NCBI RefSeq assembly: GCF_004117875.1
Contig: NZ_RAHW01000001.1
Span: 868,001-932,000, forward strand
DNA length: 64,000 nucleotides
Source: Geomonas oryzae
Lineage (GTDB): Bacteria; Desulfobacterota; Desulfuromonadia; Geobacterales; Geobacteraceae
Reading direction: 5' to 3'
A program made the position numbers and the translations under genes. Positions 21,714 through 29,184 of this stretch are shown piece by piece (positions within the stretch are counted from its first letter, which is position 1; each line of letters begins with the position of its first letter). Below the pieces are notes generated by a model. The model searched no databases. It saw only the letters and a program-made list of their open reading frames with translations, and was not told the origin of the DNA.

Positions 21714-22550
21714 TCAGGCGGCTTCGAGTTCGCCGGTGTGGCTCAACCAGGCAAGACCCAGGGCGAGGAGCCCGGCCACGCCCCCCATGGTGAGGTTACG
21801 GCTCGCGTAGTGAGCGTTGCGCTCGGCCAGGAAGGCAAGGAAATCATCCCTTTGCGCGACCATGCGCTCTAGGTGCCTGCCGTCCTCCCGGATCGTTTTC
21901 AGTCCGCTGCGTCCGCAGCGGCGGAGCGCCGTGCTGTCCTCGACGGTCTGCATGAGCCTGCCTAGCATGGCGAAGATGGCGCTGCCGCGGTTGCCGCCGC
22001 TTGCCATCTCGCGTCTGAAAACGGGGAGCGCTTCGTCGAAGAGGCTCGGCAGCCCGGCCAGCGCCTCCTCCCTGAGGCCTCCTCCCTGGAAGCGGTTTCT
22101 GATCCGGTGAGCGGCACCTGGCTCCCCCTGGTCGAAGAAAAGGGAGGCCAGCCGGGTGATCGAAACGCGCAGCGCACCTTCGTCGCGTCCGTTGCTGCAG
22201 GCGCTGGCGCAGAGCATGAGCCCGGCCAGGAAGATGTACCCCTTGTGACAGCTGGTGCCGATGGCCCGCTGCACCGCGCTTTCCGCGGCAACCCCGAGGC
22301 GAACCTGTTCGTTCAACTCCTCGCCGCGCGCGACGGCGTCGCAGAGGTCGAGCAGGTACAGGGAGACGATCTTCAAGGAGGTCTCCATGCGCTCGACCGA
22401 GAGCTCGGGATGCGACCCGCTGTCGCAGAGATCCACCAGCCCCGGTTTCGGGGTGAGGTAGAGCTCCATGAAGGCGCCGCGCACCAGGTTATGGGTCAGT
22501 CTTGCCAGGTGTGCCGTCATCGCTTCGGGAATGTCTCGGGACTTAGTCAT
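21714..22550 (-). CDS. orphan CitG/MdcB-family triphosphoribosyl-dephospho-CoA synthase-like protein
   Basis: A 278-residue protein of the family that joins ATP and dephospho-CoA to build the prosthetic-group precursor of citrate or malonate lyase-type acyl carrier proteins. Family features include the N-terminal GAFMELYLTPKPGLVDL, the HKGYIFLAGL segment and a mostly helical body. ATG 22550 is chosen: it begins MTKSRDIPEAM, while the upstream extension has the wrong composition. The C-terminal 25 residues (LTMGGVAGLLALGLAWL) are hydrophobic. No citrate or malonate lyase gene is near, so the substrate is open; related orphan proteins serve other CoA-like or kinase roles. Confidence 0.75.
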   Translation of the reverse strand: MTKSRDIPEAMTAHLARLTHNLVRGAFMELYLTPKPGLVDLCDSGSHPELSVERMETSLKIVSLYLLDLCDAVARGEELNEQVRLGVAAESAVQRAIGTSCHKGYIFLAGLMLCASACSNGRDEGALRVSITRLASLFFDQGEPGAAHRIRNRFQGGGLREEALAGLPSLFDEALPVFRREMASGGNRGSAIFAMLGRLMQTVEDSTALRRCGRSGLKTIREDGRHLERMVAQRDDFLAFLAERNAHYASRNLTMGGVAGLLALGLAWLSHTGELEAA

Positions 22551-22589
22551 ATGCACCGGGGAATAATAGCATCGTTTCGCACAAGAACG

Positions 22590-22605
22590 TAATGTGTATA
22601 CATTA
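22590..22605. promoter_or_regulatory. palindrome between the divergent citG-like and PBP1A genes
   Basis: TAATGTGTATACATTA is a 16-bp inverted repeat with seven of eight pairs matching. It lies 40 bp before the CitG-like start on the minus strand and could be an operator or overlap a -10 element. The rest of the 317-bp interval up to 22867 holds no gene I can support. Confidence 0.35.
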
Positions 22606-22867
22606 TGCGGCGATAAGGCGCCCTCCCCGAACGGCTGCTGCCGCGGTGAGAAGGCCTCCCCATCCCACATTAACCTTGAATTACTGAGCCCATCTGGGAT
22701 AATCTTCACTCCTGGCGCCCCACCGGGGCGCGGCACACCAGATGCACCCGCAGGTTCCCGACCGGCTCCACCCAGCCGCAGGCAAAGGAGCTTCTCCACC
22801 TCGCCCGCACCGGCCTTCCGGGTATACCCCAGCGTACGCATCAATCCCGATCGGAGATCCTCTCGAC

Positions 22868-25366
22868 ATGGAAACCTACAAGGCGCAGCCGCGCCAGCAG
22901 CGCAGGTTGAAAAAGTCTTCCCCACTGAAGTACCTCCTCTGGGGCGCCGCCGGCGGCTCCACCATCATGCTCTTAGCCCTCATCGGCTATTTCTTCTACC
23001 TTCTCGGCGCACTGCCGAAGGTCGATCGCCTGGCCGACTACCGTCCGCCCATCCTTTCCCAGGTCTTCGGCCAGGACGGCACCCTGGTCGGCGAGTTCTA
23101 CCTCGAGCGGCGCACCGTGGTGCCGGTGGACAAGATGCCCAAGCGCCTGATCCAGGCCTTCGTGGCGGCGGAAGACTCCAACTTCTACCAGCACAAGGGG
23201 ATCGACTACATCGGCGTCATGCGGGCGGCCTTCAAAAACGTGATCTCCATGCGCAAGAAGGAGGGGGCTTCGACCATCACGCAGCAGGTCGCGAAGTCCA
23301 TGCTCCTCACCCCGGAGAAGAAGTTCTCCAGGAAGCTGAAGGAGGCGATCCTCGCGAAGAGGATGGAGGAGCGTCTCACCAAGGACGAGATCCTTTACAT
23401 CTACCTGAACCAGATCTACCTCGGAGCCGGGGCCTACGGGGTGCAGCTCGCCTCGGAAACCTACTTCGGCAAAGAGGTCGACAAGCTGAACCTGGCCGAG
23501 ATGGCCATGCTGGCCGGGCTCCCGAAGGCGCCCAACAGCTACTCCCCCATCAAGCACCTGGAGCGCGCCAAGGAGCGCCAGGGGTACGTCCTGGAGCGGA
23601 TGGTGAAGGAGGGGTACATAACGCAGGCCGAGGCCGATTACGCCAAGACCACCCCGATCGTGATCCAGCCGCTCAAGAAGGTTAATGCGGAGCAGTCGGC
23701 GTACTTCCTGGAACAGGTACGCCAGCAGCTCGTGGAGAAGTACGGCGAGGAGCGGCTTTACAAGGACGGGCTGAAGATCTACACCACCATGAACGCCGAG
23801 ATGCAGAAGGGGGCCTACGACGCGGTGGTGAACGGTCTGAAGGCGGTGGACAAGCGCCAGGGCTTCCGCGGGGCGGCGAAGTACCTGACCGAGGCCGAGG
23901 TCGATCCCTTCTGCAAGAAGGTCGAGGACGACATCGACGATCTCTCGCTCAAGCAGGGGTCGGTTTACCAGGGTGTGGTGACCGGGGTGAACCCGGCCAA
24001 GCAGGAACTGACGGTCAGGGTGGGCGAGCGGACCGGCACCGTGCCCAAGAAGGGTATGGACTGGGCCGGGCGTCTCGAGCTCGTGAACAGCTACGGCAAG
24101 CCGGCCGCCAAACGCGCCATCGGCCTCGGCGCGGTGCTGGAGCTGCAGGTCAAGGAGCCGGACAAGAACCGCGCCGGCGCCGTCTTCGCCCTCGACCAGG
24201 TGCCCGAGGCACAGGCCGCTCTCATCGCCATCGATCCCACCACCGGCGGCGTCCGCGCCATGGTCGGCGGGTACGACTTCAAGAAGAGCCAGTTCAACCG
24301 TGCCATGCAGGCGAAGAGGAACCCCGGTTCCGCCTTCAAACCGGTCATCTACGCGGCGGCCCTCGAGCACGGCATGACCACGGCGAGCATCATCGACGAC
24401 TCGCAGGTGGAGTACGAAAGCGGCGGCGACAAGGCGTGGAAGCCGAAGAACTACGACAACGTCTACCGCGGCCCGGTGACCATGCGCGAGGCGCTCACCA
24501 ACTCGATCAACGTGGTGAGCGTCAAGATCCTGGAGCAGATCGGGGTCGGCTCCGCCATCGATTACGCCAAGAAGCTCGGCATCACCTCGCCTCTCGCGGC
24601 GAACCTCACCCTTGCCCTTGGTTCCTCGAGCGTCACACCCATCGAACTCACCAGCGCCTACGCCGTGTTCGCCTCGGGTGGCTACCGCACCACGCCGTAC
24701 TTCGTCACCAAGGTGCTCGACCGCGACGGCAACGTCCTCGAGGAGGTCCAGGAGCCGAAGGTGCCGGTGTTCACCCGGATGTCGAGCGCGGCTCCGGATG
24801 CCGCAGGGGAGGGGGACGGCACCGGGGACGGTGGAGACGCGAAGCCGATCGAGCTTAAACAGAACAAGCCGGTCCCGGTGATGTCGGAGGCGACCGGCGG
24901 TGCCGTGCCTGCCATCCCGCCTGAGACCGCCTTCATTATGACCAACCTGATGCAGAGCGTCGTATCCAGCGGCACCGGCAGCAGGGCCCGCGCCCTGGGG
25001 CGGCCGGTGGCAGGCAAGACCGGCACCACGAACGACATGAAGGACGCCTGGTTCGTCGGCTACGTGCCACAACTGGTGGCCGGGGTGTGGGTCGGCTACG
25101 ACCAGGAGAGGAGCCTGGGTTCCGGCGGCTCGGGCGGCCAGGCGGCGGCGCCGATCTGGACCGAGTTCATGCAGCGCGCTCTCGCAGGGGTGCCGGTGCG
25201 ATCCTTCCCCACCCCGGGGAACGTCACCTTCGCCCTCATCGACCCGCGCAGCGGCAAACTCGCGCGTGAAGGGACCCCCGGCGCCGTGCAGGAGTGCTTC
25301 GTTTCCGGGACCGAGCCCACAAGCTACGCTGCCGAGCCCGCCGAGGCCGCGGCCCCGGTGCAGTAA
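22868..25366 (+). CDS. mrcA: penicillin-binding protein 1A, bifunctional murein synthase
   Basis: An inner-membrane enzyme that polymerises and cross-links peptidoglycan. The 832 residues hold a cytoplasmic basic tail, a transmembrane helix (about 24-48), a glycosyltransferase domain with catalytic EDSNFYQHKGID and the GASTITQQ motif, an OB-like insert, and a transpeptidase domain with SAFK (Ser488), SIN in LTNSINVVSV and KTGTT. The C-terminus is Ala/Pro-rich. The frame is open to 22742, but ATG 22868 is chosen, with GGAGAT upstream and a normal N-terminus. A gap of 218 bp separates it from the HU gene, which has its own promoter. Confidence 0.95.
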   Translation: METYKAQPRQQRRLKKSSPLKYLLWGAAGGSTIMLLALIGYFFYLLGALPKVDRLADYRPPILSQVFGQDGTLVGEFYLERRTVVPVDKMPKRLIQAFVAAEDSNFYQHKGIDYIGVMRAAFKNVISMRKKEGASTITQQVAKSMLLTPEKKFSRKLKEAILAKRMEERLTKDEILYIYLNQIYLGAGAYGVQLASETYFGKEVDKLNLAEMAMLAGLPKAPNSYSPIKHLERAKERQGYVLERMVKEGYITQAEADYAKTTPIVIQPLKKVNAEQSAYFLEQVRQQLVEKYGEERLYKDGLKIYTTMNAEMQKGAYDAVVNGLKAVDKRQGFRGAAKYLTEAEVDPFCKKVEDDIDDLSLKQGSVYQGVVTGVNPAKQELTVRVGERTGTVPKKGMDWAGRLELVNSYGKPAAKRAIGLGAVLELQVKEPDKNRAGAVFALDQVPEAQAALIAIDPTTGGVRAMVGGYDFKKSQFNRAMQAKRNPGSAFKPVIYAAALEHGMTTASIIDDSQVEYESGGDKAWKPKNYDNVYRGPVTMREALTNSINVVSVKILEQIGVGSAIDYAKKLGITSPLAANLTLALGSSSVTPIELTSAYAVFASGGYRTTPYFVTKVLDRDGNVLEEVQEPKVPVFTRMSSAAPDAAGEGDGTGDGGDAKPIELKQNKPVPVMSEATGGAVPAIPPETAFIMTNLMQSVVSSGTGSRARALGRPVAGKTGTTNDMKDAWFVGYVPQLVAGVWVGYDQERSLGSGGSGGQAAAPIWTEFMQRALAGVPVRSFPTPGNVTFALIDPRSGKLAREGTPGAVQECFVSGTEPTSYAAEPAEAAAPVQ

Positions 25367-25522
25367 GTTTTCGGAATCACAGGGTTTTTCCGGTCGGCGC
25401 GGGGCTGTTTCGTATGGCTTAACCTGCCGCGGTAAACCCTTGCCAGGAGCGGCTTCGCGCCTTAAAAACGGGCTAAAGCCGCGCCAGTCGCGGGAAAAAT
25501 CACGGGGGAATCAAGAAAACCC

Positions 25523-25550
25523 TTGCAAATTACCGATATATGATTATAGT
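25523..25550 (+). promoter_or_regulatory. promoter of the HU gene
   Basis: TTGCAA at 25523-25528 and TATAGT at 25545-25550, 16 bp apart, lie 35 bp before the HU start codon. Confidence 0.6.
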
Positions 25551-25584
25551 GGCGTTAATTTAATCCAGCCAAGGAGGGTCTCAC

Positions 25585-25869
25585 ATGACTAAAGCAGAAC
25601 TGGTCGAAGCAGTGGCGAAATCCGCAAACATCCCCAAGGCCGCAGCCGAGAAGGCCGTCGGTGCATTCATCTCCACCGTGAGCGGCGCACTGAAGAAGGG
25701 CGACAGGGTAACTCTGGTAGGCTTCGGCAGCTTCGAAGTGGCTAGCCGCCAGGCACGCACCGGCAGGAACCCGCAGACCGGCAAGGAGATCAAGATCGCC
25801 GAAGCCAAGGTTCCCAAGTTCCGCCCGGGCAAGGCACTGAAAGACGCTATCGCAGCCAAGAAGAAGTAA
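25585..25869 (+). CDS. hup: DNA-binding protein HU
   Basis: A 94-residue histone-like nucleoid protein that bends DNA as a dimer. It begins [11 protein letters not shown] and carries the family signature [18 protein letters not shown] with the DNA-intercalating RNPQTGKEI arm tip. The C-terminus has four extra basic residues (AAKKK). AAGGAGG lies 8 bp before the ATG, an excellent ribosome-binding site that fits high expression. A strong terminator follows, so it is monocistronic. Confidence 0.97.
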   Translation: MTKAELVEAVAKSANIPKAAAEKAVGAFISTVSGALKKGDRVTLVGFGSFEVASRQARTGRNPQTGKEIKIAEAKVPKFRPGKALKDAIAAKKK

Positions 25870-25929
25870 TCACGGACCAGCCAGCGACGTGCCCCTCCAC
25901 GACTGTTGCAACGTCCCGGCACGCACCGA

Positions 25930-25958
25930 AAACCCCGCCCTCACCGGCGGGGTTTTTT
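25930..25958 (+). terminator. rho-independent terminator after hup
   Basis: AACCCCGCC and GGCGGGGTT form the stem, followed by six T. Confidence 0.9.
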
Positions 25959-25961
25959 CGT

Positions 25962-26320
25962 AAACGTATACGTTTCAATAAAAACTTGCCTTTTGTCCCC
26001 CTCCTGTAGTATTGCTCTCTGACTGACTGACATCAGTTCCAACGGGGGACCTCCCCCTCCCATCGATCCAACCCCTCGCATTCAGGTATATCCCCACGAG
26101 AAATGCGGCAGCAACCATGGTTGGCGACGATGTAAGGTTTGCCGGTCATATTGCGTGTTGCCGATCCATCTATTTAGCTAAGCCTGCGACAATCGCTGTC
26201 GCGGTGGGTTTGGCACGCCTCACATTAACCGCCCTCCGGCGAAGAAGCCGCGTCCGTCCCACGGGGATGTCCGGGACGCAGCACGGTCGCTTATTGCCTC
26301 GAGGGAAGTAAAGGAAACAC
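25962..26320 (+). promoter_or_regulatory. long leader and perfect palindrome upstream of the DEAD-box helicase
   Basis: About 360 bp without a supported gene. It opens with a perfect 14-bp palindrome AAACGTATACGTTT (25962-25975), a possible operator. A weak promoter (TTGCCT near 25986, TAGTAT near 26008) would produce a leader of about 300 nt. Within it, GCGACA and TGTCGC near 26185-26203 form a small hairpin. Long structured leaders are known before cold-induced helicase genes; that role here is inferred. Confidence 0.4.
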
Positions 26321-27685
26321 ATGTCTTTTGAAGCACTGAAACTCTCCGCACCTCTTGTCAAAGCAATCAACGCCTGTGGCTACACCGAGCCGACCCCGAT
26401 CCAGGCCGAGTCGATACCGCTCGCGCTTTCCGGCCGCGACCTGATCGGCAGCGCCCAGACCGGCACCGGGAAGACCGCCTCCTTCGTCCTCCCCGCTCTG
26501 GAGCGCCTGCTCGTTCCGTCGCCGGTGCGCGGCAAAGGGCCGCGCGTCCTCGTGCTGACGCCGACCCGCGAACTCGCCATCCAGGTGGTCGACGCGGTCA
26601 GGACCTACGGCAAGTTCATGCGCGTGCGCTGCGGCTCCATCCTGGGCGGCATGCCCTACCGCGACCAGATGATTCTCCTCTCCAGCCCGGTCGACATCAT
26701 CGTCGCCACACCGGGGCGCCTGATCGATCACCTGGACCGCCGCACCATCAACTTCTCGCGCCTGGAGATGCTGGTTCTCGACGAAGCGGACCGCATGCTC
26801 GACATGGGCTTCTCCGAGGACGTGGACCGCATCGCCGCCGCGGCACCGGAGGAGCGCCAGACCCTTCTTTTCACCGCGACCATGGACGACGCCATGGCGA
26901 AACTCGCCCAGCGCCTGCTGAAGGACCCCGCCCGCGTAGCCGTGGAAGGAAAGCAGATCACCAACCAGCAGATCGAGCAGCGCCTGCACGTAACCGACGA
27001 CATGCGCCACAAAAACCGCCTGCTGCAGCACCTGGTCTCCGACGCGAGCGTCACCAAGGCGATCATCTTCTCCGCGACCAAGAAGGACGCCGACCAGCTC
27101 GCCTTCGAGCTCTACTCCCAGGGGCACGCCGCAGCCGCCCTGCACGGAGACATGTCGCAGGGGGCGAGAAACCGCACCATCACCAACATGCGCCGCGGCA
27201 AGGTGCGCCTGCTGGTCGCCACCGACGTCGCCGCCCGCGGCCTCGACGTCTCCGGGATCAGCCACGTCATCAACTACGATCTGCCGAAGTTCGCCGAGGA
27301 CTACGTGCACAGGATCGGCAGGACCGGCCGCGCCGGCGCCACCGGGATCGCCATCTCCTTCTGCTCCATGAACGAAGTGGCCTACTTGGACCGCATCGAG
27401 CGCCTGACCGGCAAGCCGCTGCCGCAGCACGTCATCGAGGGTTTCGAGCCGACCCGTCCCTTGAGAAGGAACAACGGCGGCCCCGGCGCCAGGAAAGGGC
27501 GTCCCGGTTTCGACCCGAGGAAGAAGCCGTTCGGCGCCAAGGGGCGTCCCGGCCAGGGCGAGCGCGCAGGTCACGGCGGACGTCCCGGACAGGGGGGGCG
27601 TCCCGCCCCGGCAGGGCGCTCGGGAAGGCGCGACGCGCAGGTGGTGGTCGAGTATCGCCGCGGCAGGGACGGCGCCGGAAACTAG
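26321..27685 (+). CDS. rhlE: DEAD-box ATP-dependent RNA helicase, RhlE type
   Basis: A 454-residue cytoplasmic RNA helicase that remodels rRNA or mRNA duplexes. All core motifs are present: Q-motif region with EPTPIQAESIP, motif I AQTGTGKT, motif Ia PTRELAIQ, motif II DEAD (VLDEADRMLDMGF), motif III in FTATMDD, and motif VI HRIGRTGRAG. The last 75 residues are Arg/Gly/Pro-rich repeats of the GRPGQG type, an RNA-binding tail as in RhlE and related proteins. AAAGGAAAC precedes ATG 26321. It is transcribed alone behind a long leader, which suggests control at RNA level or by cold. Confidence 0.93.
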   Translation: MSFEALKLSAPLVKAINACGYTEPTPIQAESIPLALSGRDLIGSAQTGTGKTASFVLPALERLLVPSPVRGKGPRVLVLTPTRELAIQVVDAVRTYGKFMRVRCGSILGGMPYRDQMILLSSPVDIIVATPGRLIDHLDRRTINFSRLEMLVLDEADRMLDMGFSEDVDRIAAAAPEERQTLLFTATMDDAMAKLAQRLLKDPARVAVEGKQITNQQIEQRLHVTDDMRHKNRLLQHLVSDASVTKAIIFSATKKDADQLAFELYSQGHAAAALHGDMSQGARNRTITNMRRGKVRLLVATDVAARGLDVSGISHVINYDLPKFAEDYVHRIGRTGRAGATGIAISFCSMNEVAYLDRIERLTGKPLPQHVIEGFEPTRPLRRNNGGPGARKGRPGFDPRKKPFGAKGRPGQGERAGHGGRPGQGGRPAPAGRSGRRDAQVVVEYRRGRDGAGN

Positions 27686-27827
27686 CCTTTTCCTTGCTTT
27701 AAGCTTTTGATTTTGGTACAGTTCGCAACTGTGTATACGGCCCCCCGGCGCACCGCCGCGGGGCCGCTTGTCAACTGAGCGCCGGCCGGCATCGGCCGCC
27801 ATGAACGATAGGACAGGGGGTAGCGGC

Positions 27828-29015
27828 ATGTCTGCAGCAGTCGAGTTAGGGAAGGGTCTCCACTGGATCGGGGTCAAGGACCCGAGCCTCGCCGTCTTCG
27901 ACGATCTCTTTCCCACCGAACACGGTACCACGTACAACTCCTACCTCATCCAGGGGGAGAGCAAGATAGCCATCATCGATACCGTCAAGGCCAAGCGCTT
28001 CGACGAGTACCTCGAGAAGATCCGTTCCCTGGTCGATCCCGCGAGCGTCGACTACATCGTGGTGAACCACTCCGAACCGGACCACTCCGGCTCCCTCTCC
28101 AAGCTGCTGCAGCACTGCCCGAAGGCGACCGTGGTATCCAGCCAGGCGGCACGCACCTTCCTCGGGAACCAGATCCACGTCCCCTTCGAAGCGAAGATCG
28201 TGAAGGACAACGACCAAATCGAGCTCGGCGGGCGCACCCTGCGTTTCATCGCCGCGCCGTTTCTGCACTGGCCGGACACCATGTTCACCCTGCTCGAGGA
28301 GGACCGCGTCCTTTTCTCCTGCGACGCCTTCGGCTCCCACTACTCCCCCGAGGCCCTCTTCGCGGACGAATGCCCCGATTTCTCCGGCGAGACCCGCTTC
28401 TACTTCGACTGCATCATGCGTCCCTTCAAGGAGCGCATCCTCCAGGCGGTGGCGAAACTCGACGGCGTCGAGCTGAACATGCTCTGCCCGAGTCACGGCC
28501 CGGTCTACCGCGCCGACGCGAGGAAAGCGATCGACATGTACCGCAAGTGGTCCGAGCCGAAAGCGGCCGGGCGCCGCATCGCGGTGTTCTACATCTCCCC
28601 GCACGGCAACACGGAGCAGATGGCAGAGGCGGTGGCTAAGGGGGCAGGCGAGGCCGGGGTGCACGTCACCCTTTGTCACATCAACCATGCCTCCGTGGCC
28701 GACATCCGCGACCTGATGGAAGAGTGCGACGCGCTCATCTTCGGCACTCCCACCATCAACCGCGACATCCCGAAGCCGATGTGGGACGTGCTCGCCTACC
28801 TCTCGACGGTAAGCCTCAAGGGAAACGTCGGCGGCATCTTCGGCAGCTACGGCTGGTCGGGCGAGGCGTGCCGCATGGCGGAGGAGCGGCTGAAAAGCAT
28901 GAACTTCAAGCTCCCGCACCCCTTCGTGCGCTCCCCCTTCATGCCCAAGCCCGAGGTGATCGCCGAGTGCGAGGCCCTCGGACGTGCGGTGGCAGAAGAG
29001 GTCCTCAAGAAGTAG
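27828..29015 (+). CDS. A-type flavodiiron protein
   Basis: A 395-residue cytoplasmic enzyme that reduces O2 to water or NO to N2O, protecting anaerobes. Residues about 1-250 form the metallo-beta-lactamase-like diiron domain with NHSEPDHSGS (the HxExDH ligand set), a His in LHWPDTM, Asp in SCDAFGSH and His in PSHGPV; residues about 255-395 form a flavodoxin domain with the FMN loop SPHGNTEQMA. No rubredoxin domain is fused, so the electron donor is separate. ATG 27828 is chosen with AGGGGG upstream; the open frame extends 60 bp further without a start that fits. Confidence 0.92.
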   Translation: MSAAVELGKGLHWIGVKDPSLAVFDDLFPTEHGTTYNSYLIQGESKIAIIDTVKAKRFDEYLEKIRSLVDPASVDYIVVNHSEPDHSGSLSKLLQHCPKATVVSSQAARTFLGNQIHVPFEAKIVKDNDQIELGGRTLRFIAAPFLHWPDTMFTLLEEDRVLFSCDAFGSHYSPEALFADECPDFSGETRFYFDCIMRPFKERILQAVAKLDGVELNMLCPSHGPVYRADARKAIDMYRKWSEPKAAGRRIAVFYISPHGNTEQMAEAVAKGAGEAGVHVTLCHINHASVADIRDLMEECDALIFGTPTINRDIPKPMWDVLAYLSTVSLKGNVGGIFGSYGWSGEACRMAEERLKSMNFKLPHPFVRSPFMPKPEVIAECEALGRAVAEEVLKK

Positions 29016-29054
29016 GGTCGCCGGACCGCAGCAGGCAAAGCAGTTCCCGTAGCG

Positions 29055-29151
29055 TTCCCTCCCCCGGAGGGGGAGGGGCAGGGAGGGGGCGCGCAGCGTC
29101 CCGTTCCCCCTTTTCCCCCCTCCCGGCCTTCCCCCTCCGGGGGGAGGAGCT
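29055..29151. repeat. dispersed palindromic repeat, copy 1 (CCCCCTCC type)
   Basis: Two short G/C palindromes (CCCTCCCCCGGAGGGGGAGG and CCCCCTCCGGGGGGAGGAG) flank a purine/pyrimidine-biased centre, so the element can fold as a cruciform. It occupies most of the gap between the flavodiiron gene and priA. The composition and plan match the copy at 60432-60543. Confidence 0.75.
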
Positions 29152-29184
29152 CTGATCCCTTACCCGCAAGAACTTCTCTACTCA

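Noticed and set aside
22973-25072. 699-codon minus-strand frame opposite the PBP1A gene
   Set aside because: Low-complexity His/Leu/Val-rich translation without motifs; the plus strand encodes a complete PBP1A.
26291-27937. 548-codon minus-strand frame opposite the DEAD-box helicase
   Set aside because: No motif and skewed composition; the helicase has all core motifs.
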